DNA from: an uncultured Acidimicrobiaceae bacterium | GTDB lineage: Bacteria > Actinomycetota > Acidimicrobiia > Spongiisociales > UBA5794 | Length of the DNA: 64,000 bases | Assembly (NCBI GenBank): GCA_947259365.1 | Contig: CAMYMC010000026.1 | Span: 1 to 64,000 of the forward strand | Direction of reading: 5' to 3' | In this document: positions 23,615 to 33,601 of the stretch, piece by piece | Numbering within the stretch: position 1 is the stretch's first letter | How the letters are laid out: every line of letters starts with the position of its first letter | Translations under genes and position numbers: made by a program | Notes under the pieces: model-generated | What the model was told of the DNA's origin: nothing | Seen by the model: only the letters and a program-made list of their open reading frames with translations | The model's database searches: none

Positions 23615-24023
23615 GAGCTTCGGTCTTGCGGCTTCGGGCCGCGGTACCGGCGGCGTAGGTCGCGACGAAGATGAGGCCGAATGGGATCCATGTGCCCAGC
23701 GGGCTGGCGAACATCTCGAGACTGCGCATGATGACCACGGCGACGAAGACGAAGTCCACGGCGACGACGAGACCGACGAACCCGGCTGCAGCAGCGATGG
23801 GTGCCGGCTCGTCGTACCGGCTGAAGTACCGCCACGACAGAGCGCCGAAGACGACCGGCCCGGCCACAGCGTGGACGACGAGGGTCGCATCCATCGACAT
23901 GACGGCAGGGCCGATTGCCATGATGGACGTGCACACCGCCCAGCCGGCGAACCAGTGGCGGAGGAACGGCCAGGGGGTGATCGATGATGCCGGAAACGTT
24001 CCGGCGGGATGGGTGATGCTCAT
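23598..24023 (-). CDS. small four-helix membrane protein
   Basis: 141 residues with four hydrophobic segments (FLRHWFAGWAVCTSIMAIGPAVM, LVVHAVAGPVVFGALSW, AAAAGFVGLVVAVDFVFVAVV, FGLIFVATYAAGTAA). The family is not recognised. ATG at 24023 overlaps the MarR stop (ATGA), so it is translated with the regulator. It and the next gene probably form one membrane unit controlled by the MarR protein. Confidence 0.75.
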   Translation of the reverse strand: MSITHPAGTFPASSITPWPFLRHWFAGWAVCTSIMAIGPAVMSMDATLVVHAVAGPVVFGALSWRYFSRYDEPAPIAAAAGFVGLVVAVDFVFVAVVIMRSLEMFASPLGTWIPFGLIFVATYAAGTAARSRKTEAHAIVR

Positions 24024-24502
24024 CGCGCTACCTCCCACGTAGCGAGTGACGAATCGAGCTTCTTCATCAAGGCGGCGAGCCGGCGTGTCTCGGCGGGGTT
24101 CAACCCGGAGCAGCATCCCCGGTAGATGTCGGCCACGGTCGGCGCCGACCCGCGCAACGCCCTCCCCTCTTCGGTGAGGGTGACGAGAAGGCTCCGGCGG
24201 TCGTCCGGGTTGGGCCGGCGTGTCACGAGCCGCTTTCGCTCGAGCGCGTCGACGAGCCCGGTGACCGTCGGCCTCGTGCAATGTGCAATCGCGGCCAGAT
24301 CTTTGAGGGGCCGCCCGTCTCTTTCCCACAACGCATCGAGCACGACGTACTGCGGCGGGGTGAGCCCCACCGCATCGACCGTCCGGCGCTGGATCGCCCG
24401 GAGCCGTCTGGCGAGCCGCTCGGTGAGCCGGAACACCTCGGGGAGGGTCCCCGGCCGGTAGTCCGTCTCCTGCGATTGCTCTAGCGACGTGGTATCAGGC
24501 AT
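24020..24502 (-). CDS. MarR family transcriptional regulator
   Basis: 160 residues. Winged-helix core: VGLTPPQYVVLDALWERDGRPLKDLAAIAHCTRPTVTGLVDALERKRLVTRRPNPDDRRSLLVTLTEEG. The DRR wing motif is intact. Cys85 (AHCTRP) lies near the recognition helix, and a CC pair (YRGCCSG) lies in the C-terminal dimer region, so a redox input is possible. First gene of an operon with two membrane proteins; an operator lies just upstream. Confidence 0.92.
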   Translation of the reverse strand: MPDTTSLEQSQETDYRPGTLPEVFRLTERLARRLRAIQRRTVDAVGLTPPQYVVLDALWERDGRPLKDLAAIAHCTRPTVTGLVDALERKRLVTRRPNPDDRRSLLVTLTEEGRALRGSAPTVADIYRGCCSGLNPAETRRLAALMKKLDSSLATWEVAR

Positions 24503-24516
24503 ATGATTAGCTTCCT

Positions 24517-24538
24517 TATAGTTTGTATCCTAACTATA
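24517..24538. promoter_or_regulatory. operator for the MarR operon
   Basis: Perfect inverted repeat TATAGTT (24517-24523), 8-nt spacer, AACTATA (24532-24538), 15-36 bp upstream of the MarR start and AT-rich in a GC-rich setting. Placement at the start region fits autorepression. The rest of the 269-bp gap to the HNH gene shows nothing clear. Confidence 0.65.
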
Positions 24539-24771
24539 TGTCATGGCGGCGGCGCTGTCAAGGTGATGGGCCGGGGGTCTCGCCATCGCGACCGCCAGCG
24601 GGCAGCGGGCGATGCGGGCGATGCGGTCCCCGGCTCGAGGAGCGCCGGCGGAGCGACCCGTTCCTCGGGCCCGTGGAGGCACGAACGGAGACCGCTCGGG
24701 CCACCGGCACTGGGGCCCGTTTCTGTCGCACCCCCTCGATACGGTGCCGGTGTCTGGTGAAGGAGACCGCA

Positions 24772-25998
24772 GTGACGCAGGCGGCCATCGACAGCCAGCT
24801 TCCCCGTGCTCCGGCCACGGTGCCCGCCGTCGAGCGGTTCCTGGAGCTGCACACTGAGTGGATCCGGCTCCATGCCGAGATGCTGAGAACCCTCGCCGTG
24901 ATCGCCGACGACGAAGACTTCACCTTCGAGGGCCAGACCGGGCTCGTCGACTGGGTCGTGTTTGAGACCGGCGCCTTCCGCCGCACCGCGAGAGCCTGGG
25001 TTCGCACGGCCGAACGGCTCGCAGAGCTGCCGTCGGTGAGCTCCGAGCTCGCCTCCGGGCGCATCAGCTTCGACCACGCCGCCGTGGCGGCACGCTTCGC
25101 CGCAGCCGGCGACGACGCCGCATCGGGCGACGACGAGCTCTTCGCCGAGATGGCGCGGGCCGAGTCCGCCGACGCGATGGCCCGTTCCGCGCGGGACAGC
25201 CGGCCCGCCCCACCAGGCGGCGATCGCCGCCAGCGCGAGGAGCGCCGGCTTCGCTGGTGGTGGGACGAGCAGGAGATGATGCACCTCGACGGGCTCCTCC
25301 CCACGGTGGACGGTGCAACCGTCGAGCTCGCCCTGACCCGGATCGCCGCCCGGGCGCCGCGCCATCCCGCATCTGGGCTCTTCGCCGAGCCGGAGCACCG
25401 GCTCGCGGACGCCCTCGTCTCGCTCGCATCCGGAGTCCTCGCCGACGAGACCACCGATCGCGGGCCCGACCTCGCCACGGTCGTCGTCCACATCGACGCC
25501 TCCGCTTCGGGGGACGCCGCCCGCCTCGACGACGGGACCCCTCTCGGTCGCCGTGCCATCGACCGGCTCCTCTGCGACGCGCGGCTCACACCCGTGGCTC
25601 ACGCCGGCGACGGTTCGTCACTCGGCGTCGGTAGGACGACGCGGCGAATCCCCCACTGGCTCCGGCGGATCCTCTCAGGGCGCGACCGCGGGTGCCGCTT
25701 CCCCGGATGCGGCCGGACCCGTCACACCCACGGCCACCACATCGACCACTGGGCCCACGGCGGGGCCACCTCGCTCGACAACCTCGCGACGCTGTGCCGT
25801 TTCCATCACCATCTCGTCCACGAGGACGGGTGGCGCATCGAGGGCGACCCCGCTGGAGAGCTACGCGTGTACTCCCCCGCCGGACACCGGGTGCAGCCGC
25901 GCCGGAGTTACCACACCGACGACCCCGACGCCGAGGCCGCGATCCTCATCGCCGCCGCCGAGGGTGTCGCCGCGGCAAGACGGCGCGCCCCTCCGTGA
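24772..25998 (+). CDS. DUF222 and HNH endonuclease domain protein (13E12 type)
   Basis: 408 residues. The N-terminal DUF222 region is all-alpha (ERFLELHTEWIRLHAEMLRTL ... SSELASGRISFDHAAVAARF). The C-terminal HNH motif is GCRFPGCGRTRHTHGHHIDHWAHGGATSLDNLATLCRFHHHLVHEDGW, with zinc Cys and catalytic His. The GTG at 24772 follows AAGGAGA at 24760-24766. These proteins are abundant and often multi-copy in actinobacteria and may be selfish or repeat-associated. No terminal repeats are seen around it. Confidence 0.92.
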   Translation: MTQAAIDSQLPRAPATVPAVERFLELHTEWIRLHAEMLRTLAVIADDEDFTFEGQTGLVDWVVFETGAFRRTARAWVRTAERLAELPSVSSELASGRISFDHAAVAARFAAAGDDAASGDDELFAEMARAESADAMARSARDSRPAPPGGDRRQREERRLRWWWDEQEMMHLDGLLPTVDGATVELALTRIAARAPRHPASGLFAEPEHRLADALVSLASGVLADETTDRGPDLATVVVHIDASASGDAARLDDGTPLGRRAIDRLLCDARLTPVAHAGDGSSLGVGRTTRRIPHWLRRILSGRDRGCRFPGCGRTRHTHGHHIDHWAHGGATSLDNLATLCRFHHHLVHEDGWRIEGDPAGELRVYSPAGHRVQPRRSYHTDDPDAEAAILIAAAEGVAAARRRAPP

Positions 25999-26078
25999 CT
26001 GCCTCGACTCGCCCCCGGCACCTTCACATGTACGACCAGAGCACGCGACCCGCGGCGTCCAGCGCCATAGCCGACCAG

Positions 26079-26737
26079 TCACGCTCCGTTCCCACCGGGA
26101 TCCGAAGCAGGGATGCGCCCGGCGGGGCGCTGGTAGCCGTACGGAGCGCCGTCGAACTCGAACGCAACAACGGAGGTCCCGGCCGGGACGGCGAGCCATT
26201 GCACGAGCCCTGCTCCTACGACGAACGAGCCCGCCTCCTCGTCGATCGTGTCGACGCCGACCCGGCAGCCGAAGCTCGCGCAGAAGATGCGCCGGTCGCC
26301 ATGCCCCATGAAGAAGGCATAGACGTAGTCCCACGGGTTGCGACGCGGAGCCTCCTCGGCGAAGACGAGCACCGGCTCGCCATCGAGATCACCGAGATGG
26401 ACGACGGCTCCTCCCGTGCCCTCAACCGCCTCCACCTCCAGCGTGCGCGGAACGAACGAGCGATCGCGCCCGAGCACCGCCGGGTCGAAGTGTGGCTGGG
26501 GCCCCGGCTCGGCCACCCACACCGTGGGCTCGCCTTCCGCCAAGCCGGGTAGCGCCCCCGACACAGGACGACGAGTCCGGCAACGACGACGTCCCCTCCG
26601 TCGGCCGGATCTGCGTTCGGCTCGGCCACCACGGCGACGACCGCGAGGGTCACGGCTGCGGCAACAACGAGGACCAACGCCAGTGCGAGGGAGACGGTCG
26701 CCGGGCGTGCGAAGCGGGAGGTCCTCTGTTCGCTCAT
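26079..26737 (-). pseudogene. membrane-anchored small protein split by a one-base frameshift
   Basis: Frame one from ATG 26737 gives MSEQRTSRFARP followed by a membrane helix (ATVSLALALVLVVAAAVTLAVVAVV) and a second hydrophobic stretch (GDVVVAGLVVLCRG). From about 26560 sense moves to another frame: ALPGLAEGEPTVWVAEPGPQ ... PWDYVYAFFMGHGDRRIFCASFGCRVGVDTIDEE ... GNGA, ending at 26079. The switch falls in a run of five G (minus strand, 26559-26555); one extra G would join the frames. A GTG at 26564 could also start the second part alone (161 residues). No family recognised. Confidence 0.6.
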
Positions 26738-26777
26738 GGAGACGGTGAGGGCCCGAGGTCGGTCCAGCCCGGCACCT

Positions 26778-29700
26778 TCACATGTTGCGGCGGTATTGAC
26801 CCCCGACGGCGAAGAGCGCCTCTGTCATCTGACCGAGCGTGCAGACCTTGGCGACGTCCATCAGCGCCGCGAAGAGGTTTCCCCCCGACACCGCCACACG
26901 CTGCAGATCGGCGAGGGCGGCGGTGGCGTCCTTCTCGTTGCGCTCGCGGAATGCTTCGACGGCGGCGATGCGGCGTTGCTTGTCCTCGTCCGACGATCGC
27001 ACGATCTCGTCCGGCACGACGAACGGAGAACCCTCGTCCGAGAGGAACGTGTTGACGCCGACGATCGGCAGCTCACCCGACTCCTTCAGCTGCTCGTAGT
27101 GCAGCGACTCCTCCTGGATCTTCGTCCGCTGGTACATCGTCTCCATGGCGCCGAGGACGCCGCCCCGCTCGGTGAGACGGTCGAACTCGTCGAGCACCGA
27201 CTCCTCGACGAGATCGGTCAGCTCCTCGATGATGAACGACCCCTGCATCGCGTTCTCGATCTTGTTGAGGCCCAGCTCCTTGTTGATGATGAGCTGGATC
27301 GCCAGCGCCCGCCGCACCGACTCCTCGGTTGGGGTGGTGATCGCCTCGTCGTAGGCGTTGGTGTGGAGCGAGTTGCAGTTGTCGTAGAGGGCGTAGAGCG
27401 CCTGGAGCGTCGTCCTGATGTCGTTGAACCCGATCTCCTGGGCGTGGAGAGATCGACCCGACGTCTGGATGTGGTACTTCAGCTTCTGCGACCGCTCCCC
27501 GGCCTCGTAGGCCTCTCGCATTGCCTTCGCCCAGATCCGGCGCGCCACCCGCCCGATGACGGCGTATTCGGCGTCGAGGCCGTTGGAGAAGAAAAAGGAC
27601 AGGTTGGGGGCGAACGCATCGATGTCCATCCCCCTCGACGCGAAGTACTCGACGAAGGTGAAGCCGTTGGCGAGCGTGAACGCGAGCTGGCTGATGGGGT
27701 TGGCCCCGGCTTCGGCCATGTGATAGCCCGAGATCGACACCGAATAGAAGTTCTCGACGTCGTGGTCGACGAAGTACTGCTGGATGTCACCCTGCATACG
27801 GAGAGCGAACTCGGTCGAGAAGATGCACGTGTTCTGCGCCTGGTCCTCCTTGAGGATGTCGGCCTGCACCGTCCCCCGCACCGCGGCCAGCGTCTTCGCC
27901 CTGATGCCGTCGTAGACGTCCCGAGGAAGCACCTCGGCCCCCGACACACCGAGCAGGGACAGGCCGAGCCCGTCGTTCGCCGCGGGCAGGTCGCCGTCGT
28001 AGACGGGCCGGGGCACGCCCTTGTCCTCGTACAGGGCCTCGATGCGCGTCGCCACCTCGTCCTCGAGTCCGTGCTCGGCGATGTAGCGCTCGCACTGCTG
28101 GTCGATGGCCGCGTTCATGAAGAAGGCGAGGATCATGGGGGCCGGGCCGTTGATCGTCATCGACACCGACGTCGCCGGGTCGACGAGATCGAAGCCCGAG
28201 TACAGCTTCTTGGCGTCGTCGACCGTCGCCACCGACACCCCCGAGTTCCCCACCTTGCCGTAGATGTCGGGCCGCAGCGCGGGATCGTGGCCGTAGAGGG
28301 TGACCGAGTCGAACGCCGTCGAGAGTCGCTTGGCCGGCATCCCATCGGCGAGGTAGTGAAAACGCCGGTTCGTCTGTTCGGGCCCGCCCTCACCGGCGAA
28401 CATCCTCGTCGGGTCCTCGCCGGTTCGCCGGAACGGGAACACGCCTGCGGTGTATGGAAACCGGCCGGGGACGTTCTCCTGGCGGACCCACCGGACCCGG
28501 TCCCCCGCGCCTCGCAGGCGGGGGAATGCCACCTTCGGCAGCCGGGTGTGCGCCAGCGACTCGGAGTACTGGTCGACGGTGATGTCGCGGTCGCGGACGC
28601 GGTACGTGAGCTTCTCGGCCCGGTACGCCTCCTCCACTTCCTCCCACCCCTCGAGAACCCGTGCGGTCTCGACCGTGAGCGCCTCGCGGGCGAGACGGGC
28701 GGCGTCGGCGAGCGCCCCGTCGCCGTCTTCGCCGAGCTCGGCGAGCGCAGCGTCGAGGTGCTCGGCGCGTTCGGCGGCGCGCACCTGCTGCTCGGTCGCC
28801 TCGTTGTAGCTCCGGATCGCATCCGCGATGTCGGACAGGTACCGGACCCTGTCCCGGGGCACGATGATCGTCGCATCCCTGTCGTCCGTGGGCAGGTCGA
28901 TGCGTGAGGTGAACTCGAGCGCCGATCTCGCGTCGACGGCGGCCATGAGCGCCTTGTAATACCGGTTCGTACCCGGATCGCCGAACTGCGAAGCAACGGT
29001 CCCGAACACAGGGAGGTCTTCCTGGGCCGCATCGAAGAGCCCCCGATTGCGGCGGTACTGCTTCGAGACGTCCCGGAACGCATCGAGAGCGCCGCGGCGG
29101 TCGAACTTGTTGATCACGACGAGGTCGGCGAAGTCGAGCATGTCGATCTTCTCGAGCTGGGACGCCGCCCCGTACTCGGGGGTCATGACGTAGACGGCGA
29201 GATCCGACTGGTCGACGATCTGGGTGTCGGACTGACCGATCCCGGACGTCTCGAGGATGACGAGGTCGTAGCCGGCCGCCTTCACGAGGTTCACCGCGTC
29301 GTGGACGTGAGGCGACAGCGACAGGTTGGGCTCGCGGGTGGCGAGCGACCGCATGTAGGCGCGGGGGTGGGTGATCGCGTTCATCCGGATCCGGTCGCCG
29401 AGGAGCGCCCCTCCGCTGCGCCGCCGCGACGGGTCGACGGAGATCACCGCGATGTGCCGGTCGGGGAAGTCGCCGAGGAACCGGAGGACGATCTCGTCGA
29501 CGAGCGACGACTTGCCCGATCCGCCGGTGCCGGTCATGCCGACGACCGGCGCCGCGCTGTCTGCGGCCCGCTCGGCGGCCGCGGAGAGAAGCGACGCATG
29601 GACGTCGGGGAAGTTCTCCGCAGCCGAGATCATCTCGCCGAGCAGCTTGTCGTTGCCGGGGGCGAGTTCTTCGAGCGTCCCCGACGGAAGCTCCCCGCGA

Positions 29701-30146
29701 GGGAAGTCGGACTCGGCGAGCATGTCGTCGATCATCCCCTGGAAGCCGAGGCGGCGGCCGTCGTCCGGGCTGTAGATGCGGGCGACGCCGGCGGCGAGCA
29801 GCTCGGCGCCCTCGGCGGGGAGGATCGTCCCGCCCCCGCCGCCGAAGATCCTCACGTGACCGCAGTCCCTCTCGTCGAGGAGCTCGCGCAGATACCGGAA
29901 GAACTCCATGTGACCGCCCTGATAGGACGTCACCGCGATCGCCTGGGCGTCCTCCTGCACCGCCGCCTGGACGATCTCGAGGCCCGAGCGGTTGTGGCCG
30001 AGGTGGATGACCTCGGCGCCGCTGGCCTGGAGGATCCGCCGCATGATGTTGATCGAGGCGTCGTGCCCGTCGAACAGCGTCGTCGCGCTGACGATGCGCA
30101 CCTGGTGCTTCGTCCGCCGCCCCGGGCTCGTCGTGCCGGCTTCCAC
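26778..30146 (-). CDS. icmF: fused isobutyryl-CoA mutase (IcmF)
   Basis: 1122 residues in three modules. Residues 16-150 bind cobalamin, with [13 protein letters not shown] giving His28 as the cobalt ligand and [10 protein letters not shown]. Residues ~200-420 are a MeaB-like GTPase chaperone: P-loop GTGGSGKSS near 206-214 and NKFDRRGAL. The rest is the mutase barrel plus a helical end, including [26 protein letters not shown] and AAIDQQCE, with the Phe and Gln that mark isobutyryl- or isovaleryl-CoA specificity rather than methylmalonyl-CoA. It interconverts isobutyryl-CoA and butyryl-CoA using adenosylcobalamin. It is a single-gene unit, with no separate mutase subunit or epimerase nearby. 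Confidence 0.95.
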   Translation of the reverse strand: MEAGTTSPGRRTKHQVRIVSATTLFDGHDASINIMRRILQASGAEVIHLGHNRSGLEIVQAAVQEDAQAIAVTSYQGGHMEFFRYLRELLDERDCGHVRIFGGGGGTILPAEGAELLAAGVARIYSPDDGRRLGFQGMIDDMLAESDFPRGELPSGTLEELAPGNDKLLGEMISAAENFPDVHASLLSAAAERAADSAAPVVGMTGTGGSGKSSLVDEIVLRFLGDFPDRHIAVISVDPSRRRSGGALLGDRIRMNAITHPRAYMRSLATREPNLSLSPHVHDAVNLVKAAGYDLVILETSGIGQSDTQIVDQSDLAVYVMTPEYGAASQLEKIDMLDFADLVVINKFDRRGALDAFRDVSKQYRRNRGLFDAAQEDLPVFGTVASQFGDPGTNRYYKALMAAVDARSALEFTSRIDLPTDDRDATIIVPRDRVRYLSDIADAIRSYNEATEQQVRAAERAEHLDAALAELGEDGDGALADAARLAREALTVETARVLEGWEEVEEAYRAEKLTYRVRDRDITVDQYSESLAHTRLPKVAFPRLRGAGDRVRWVRQENVPGRFPYTAGVFPFRRTGEDPTRMFAGEGGPEQTNRRFHYLADGMPAKRLSTAFDSVTLYGHDPALRPDIYGKVGNSGVSVATVDDAKKLYSGFDLVDPATSVSMTINGPAPMILAFFMNAAIDQQCERYIAEHGLEDEVATRIEALYEDKGVPRPVYDGDLPAANDGLGLSLLGVSGAEVLPRDVYDGIRAKTLAAVRGTVQADILKEDQAQNTCIFSTEFALRMQGDIQQYFVDHDVENFYSVSISGYHMAEAGANPISQLAFTLANGFTFVEYFASRGMDIDAFAPNLSFFFSNGLDAEYAVIGRVARRIWAKAMREAYEAGERSQKLKYHIQTSGRSLHAQEIGFNDIRTTLQALYALYDNCNSLHTNAYDEAITTPTEESVRRALAIQLIINKELGLNKIENAMQGSFIIEELTDLVEESVLDEFDRLTERGGVLGAMETMYQRTKIQEESLHYEQLKESGELPIVGVNTFLSDEGSPFVVPDEIVRSSDEDKQRRIAAVEAFRERNEKDATAALADLQRVAVSGGNLFAALMDVAKVCTLGQMTEALFAVGGQYRRNM

Positions 30147-30235
30147 GGGTTGGATGGTAACGATCGGCCGTCGCGCCGAGGCCCGTGGGAGCCCACCGCA
30201 CGGGCAGCGCCCACGGACGCACTACGATCGCACCC

Positions 30236-30940
30236 ATGACGGCATCCCGATATCCGGCGGATTTCGACCGTTTCCTGACTCCGACGGCGTTCATCGACTC
30301 GGACCACGCCGACGTCCGCGACTACGCATCCGACCTCGTCCGGGGTGTCGAAGGCGACATCGACCGCTCCCTGGCGCTCTTCTACCCCATCCGCGACGAC
30401 GTCCTCTACTCGCCATACGGGATCCAGGCCGAGCACGAGATGATGACGGCGAGCTACACCCTCGAGGTGAAGAAGGGCTTCTGCGTCCAGAAGGCCGTGC
30501 TGCTCGCTGCCGCCGCCCGTGTCGCCGGCATCCCCAGCCGGCTCGGGTTCGCCGACGTGCGCAACCACCTCGCGACCAAGCGCATGCTCGCCCTCATGGA
30601 GACCGACCTGTTCATCTGGCACGGTTTCACCGAGCTCTACCTCGAGGGCAAGTGGGTCAAGGCCACCCCGGCGTTCAACATCGCGCTCTGCGAGAAGTTC
30701 GGCGTCGTCCCTCTCGACTTCGACGGTCGCAACGACTCGATCTTCCAGCCGTACGACCGCTCCGGGCGCCGCCACATGGAGTACGTGCGGGACCGCGGCT
30801 GGTACGCCGATCTCCCCTTCGACGAGATCTTCGACGACTTCGCCGCCACCTACCCGGCCTGGCCCGACGGCGAGCTCGGCAAGGACAAGGACTTCCACGC
30901 CGAAGCCGAGCAGGAGAACCGGGCCTCGTCCACCACCTGA
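30236..30940 (+). CDS. transglutaminase-like cysteine protease-fold protein
   Basis: 234 residues. The active-site Cys is in VKKGFCVQKAVLLAAAARVAGIPSRLGFADVRNH and the His in DLFIWHGFTELYLEGKWVKATPAFN, the pattern of bacterial transglutaminase-like (papain-fold) proteins. No signal peptide, so it acts in the cytoplasm. The biological substrate is unknown. Divergent from icmF and 41 bp upstream of a methyltransferase gene on the same strand. Confidence 0.88.
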   Translation: MTASRYPADFDRFLTPTAFIDSDHADVRDYASDLVRGVEGDIDRSLALFYPIRDDVLYSPYGIQAEHEMMTASYTLEVKKGFCVQKAVLLAAAARVAGIPSRLGFADVRNHLATKRMLALMETDLFIWHGFTELYLEGKWVKATPAFNIALCEKFGVVPLDFDGRNDSIFQPYDRSGRRHMEYVRDRGWYADLPFDEIFDDFAATYPAWPDGELGKDKDFHAEAEQENRASSTT

Positions 30941-30981
30941 GGGCCCGGGCCGGCCGGGCCGGGACCAACTTCGGAAGCGCC

Positions 30982-31554
30982 ATGGCCGTCAGCGATCAGA
31001 ACCGGTGGAACGCCCGCTATCGCGACGAGGACGTCCCCGCCGAGCCGTCCCCGTGGCTCATCTCGCTCGAGATGATCCCGACCTCGGGACGGGCGCTCGA
31101 CATCGCCGGGGGTGCGGGCCGCAACGCCGTGTGGCTGGCCGAGCGCGGTCTCGACGTGACCCTCGTCGACGTCTCCGACGAGGCGCTGACGATGGCCGCC
31201 GAGACGGCACGTGCCGCCGGCGTCACGATCGACGTCAGACCCATCGACCTCGTCGCCGATCCGTTGCCGGCCGGACCGTGGGACGTCGTCGTGTGCTTCC
31301 ACTACCTCCAGCGCAACCTCTTCGGGGCGATGATCGCCGAGCTGGCGCCGGGCGGGCTGCTCGTCGCCGAGCTGGCGACCGTGCGCAATCTCGAACGACG
31401 GGAGCGCCCGGAGCGGCCCTACCTCCTCGACGAAGGCGAGCTCCCGACCCTCGTCGCCCCCCTCGAGATCGTCGTCTTCGACGAGGGCTGGCATCCAGAC
31501 GATCGCCACGAGGCCCGGTTGGTCGCCCGCATGGAGGCTCAGCCACCCGTGTAG
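30982..31554 (+). CDS. class I SAM-dependent methyltransferase
   Basis: 190 residues. SAM-binding motif I is RALDIAGGAGRNAVWLAERGLDVTLVDVS, and motif II/III is PWDVVVCFHYLQRNLFGAMIAELAPGGLLVAE. The opening WNARYRDEDVPAEPSPWL is typical of the TehB/UbiE-like group. Substrate unknown. Its 3' end overlaps the convergent crotonase gene by 16 bp. Confidence 0.88.
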   Translation: MAVSDQNRWNARYRDEDVPAEPSPWLISLEMIPTSGRALDIAGGAGRNAVWLAERGLDVTLVDVSDEALTMAAETARAAGVTIDVRPIDLVADPLPAGPWDVVVCFHYLQRNLFGAMIAELAPGGLLVAELATVRNLERRERPERPYLLDEGELPTLVAPLEIVVFDEGWHPDDRHEARLVARMEAQPPV

Positions 31555-32327
31555 CGCGGCGGCCGCTTCTCGAGGAATGCGCTGATCCCCTCCTGGCCGT
31601 CGGCTCCGGAGGCGAGGCGGGCGATGATCCTCGCCTCGAGCTCCATCTGGGTCTCCAGCGTCTCCGAGAGCGACGAATGGAGCAGCTGCTTGACGGCGCC
31701 GTAGGCGAGCGTCGCCCCGGAGGCAAGCCCGCTGGCGATCTCGGCGGTGACGCCGGCGAGATCGTCGTCGGGGACCACCTGGTTGACGAGGCCCCACTCG
31801 AGAGCCTCGGCGGCGCTGAGCCGGCGGTTCGTGATCATGAGCTCCATCGCCCGGCGCACCCCGACGAGCCGGGGCACGAAGTACGTCGAGCTCCCGTCCG
31901 GCGACAGCGCCGCGTTGGTGTACGCCGAGACGAAGGTCGCCGACTCGGCCGCGATGGCGAGGTCGGCCGAGGCTGCCAGCGAGAATCCTGCGCCGGCCGC
32001 CATGCCGTTGACGGCCGCGATCACCGGGGCGCTCATCCGGGACAGCCTGGAGACGGCGGCGTGGTAATAGGCCGTCATCTCCTTGATGAGCGCGCCGACG
32101 TCGTCACCCGCCTCGGCGAAGGAGGGGAGGTCGCCGCCGGCGGAGAAGAACCGCCCGGTGCCGGTGATCACCGCCGCCCGGATGCCGGCGTCCTCGTCGC
32201 ATCTGATCGACGCGTGCATGAGGTCCCGCATCACCGCGAGGTTCAGGGCGTTTGCCGCGTCCGGACGGTTGAGGGTGATCGTCGCCACGCCGTCCTCGAC
32301 GTCGAACAGGATGCTCTCGAAGTCCAT
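31539..32327 (-). CDS. enoyl-CoA hydratase/isomerase family protein
   Basis: 262 residues. Oxyanion-hole segments are FFSAGGDLPSF and GMAAGAGFSLAASADLAIA. The catalytic region reads FVSAYTNAALSPDGSSTYFVPRLVG, with Asp rather than Glu, again like the isomerase branch (PaaG/MenB-like). The C-terminus LEKRPPRYTGG is standard. The ATG at 32327 follows an AGGGAG ribosome binding site. This is the second crotonase in the window and is only distantly similar to the one at 3.1-3.9 kb. Confidence 0.9.
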   Translation of the reverse strand: MDFESILFDVEDGVATITLNRPDAANALNLAVMRDLMHASIRCDEDAGIRAAVITGTGRFFSAGGDLPSFAEAGDDVGALIKEMTAYYHAAVSRLSRMSAPVIAAVNGMAAGAGFSLAASADLAIAAESATFVSAYTNAALSPDGSSTYFVPRLVGVRRAMELMITNRRLSAAEALEWGLVNQVVPDDDLAGVTAEIASGLASGATLAYGAVKQLLHSSLSETLETQMELEARIIARLASGADGQEGISAFLEKRPPRYTGG

Positions 32328-32403
32328 GCCGTCTCCCTCTCGCTCGCCACCGCATCCTATGCCCGGGAGACCACAGCCGTCCCACCCGCCGATGCGGCAT
32401 CGG

Positions 32404-33300
32404 TCACACCACGGCGGCGGGCCGGGCGGCCGGTGAGGGGAGGCTGTCCACGATCGCGCCCACCGTGAACCGGATCCGGGGCGCGAGGTCGGCGGGGAGC
32501 GTAGCCGTCGCGGTGGGGAGAGCGGTCGGCGGCGCCGACCCATCGACCATGACCGGGATCGCGCCGCGGTCGAACGGGTGGAGCCATCGAGGGACCCTGA
32601 CGCACACCGGTTTACGGCGAAGCGCCATCGCGACGACGCGGACGAGGTCCGCGACCGCGACCTCGTCCGGGCCCTCGACGGTCACGGTCGAGCGGACGAG
32701 ACGGGAGTCGTCGAGCGAGGCGGCCAGGACCGTCACGAGATCGGCCACGGCCAGGGGCCGAAGCAGCCGGCGGCGTAGGTCGAGGGGATAGACGGTCCGA
32801 GTCGTCACCGCGCGGGCAACCGCGTTGACGACGTGGTCACCACGTCCATAGACGGCCGCCGAACGCAGGATCGTGTGCTCGATACCGGCGTCGCGAACGA
32901 TCTCCTCGGCCCGCCACTTCGTCTCGAACAGCGGGTGTGGTGCGTCGGGCGCAGCAAACCGGGAGCTCACCATCGCGAACCGGGGGACTCCCACCGCTCG
33001 GGCGGCCTCGACTGCGGCGGCGGTGCCCGCGACGTGGACCGCCTCGAAGGTCTGGGCGCCCCGCGGCGCGGTGATGCCGGCGAGGTGGAAGACCGCATCG
33101 CACCCGGCAAACGCATCACGCAGCCGGGACCCGTCGATGACGGAGGCATGGACGAGGGCGGACCCCGCAACGAGCCGCAGCCCGTGGTCACTCCGGTCCA
33201 CGCCCCTCGCGATCAGGACGAGATCGTGACCGCGCCGGGCGAGGCATGCGGCGAGGTGGCCGCCGATGAAGCCGGTGCCTCCGGTGACGGCGACCCTCAC
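32404..33300 (-). CDS. atypical NAD(P)-dependent SDR (epimerase/dehydratase-like)
   Basis: 298 residues. N-terminal VTGGTGFIGGHLAACLARRGHDL is the dinucleotide-binding site, and CDAVFHLAGITAPRG is a typical second motif. The catalytic Tyr-x3-Lys is not evident (PHPLFETKWRAEEIVRD has Phe and Lys), which suggests a non-catalytic or NDUFA9-like role. Its ATG overlaps the ArsR stop (ATGA), so both are produced together. Confidence 0.85.
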   Translation of the reverse strand: MRVAVTGGTGFIGGHLAACLARRGHDLVLIARGVDRSDHGLRLVAGSALVHASVIDGSRLRDAFAGCDAVFHLAGITAPRGAQTFEAVHVAGTAAAVEAARAVGVPRFAMVSSRFAAPDAPHPLFETKWRAEEIVRDAGIEHTILRSAAVYGRGDHVVNAVARAVTTRTVYPLDLRRRLLRPLAVADLVTVLAASLDDSRLVRSTVTVEGPDEVAVADLVRVVAMALRRKPVCVRVPRWLHPFDRGAIPVMVDGSAPPTALPTATATLPADLAPRIRFTVGAIVDSLPSPAARPAAVV

Positions 33301-33590
33301 GGCCGTCCTCGCCGTGTCCCGCCCGACCGCGAGGGTCGTACCTCCTCGACGAATCTCACCAGCGTGTCGGCGAGCCGCTCCTGCTCGGACTCGTAGAGGA
33401 TGCGGTTGCCGTCCCGCCGCTCCGTCACGAGACGAGCTCCCTTGAGGACGCCGAGGTGCCGGGACACGGTGGGGGCGGCGAGATCGAACCGGGAGGCGAT
33501 CTCCCCGGCGGCGAGTTCCCCGTCCTTGAGGTGAAACAGAATCCTGCGACGGACTGCGCTCGCCAGAGCCTTGAACACAGAATCTGACAT
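33297..33590 (-). CDS. ArsR-like winged-helix transcriptional regulator
   Basis: 97 residues. SDSVFKALASAVRRRILFHLKDGELAAGEIASRFDLAAPTVSRHLGVLKGARLVTERRDGNRILYE is a complete ArsR-type domain. No metal-binding Cys or His set is visible, so the signal is probably not a metal. Coupled to the SDR gene downstream and divergent from the strictosidine-synthase-like gene, with inverted repeats between them. Confidence 0.9.
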   Translation of the reverse strand: MSDSVFKALASAVRRRILFHLKDGELAAGEIASRFDLAAPTVSRHLGVLKGARLVTERRDGNRILYESEQERLADTLVRFVEEVRPSRSGGTRRGRP

Positions 33591-33601
33591 CGATGAGAAA
33601 T

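Noticed and set aside
24772-25998. HNH/DUF222 gene considered as part of a mobile element
   Set aside because: No inverted or direct terminal repeats, integrase or transposase are visible nearby; the family is common as chromosomal copies.
26736-28907. 723-codon plus-strand frame opposite icmF
   Set aside because: Shadow of the mutase coding strand; low-complexity Leu/Val/Asp/Arg composition.
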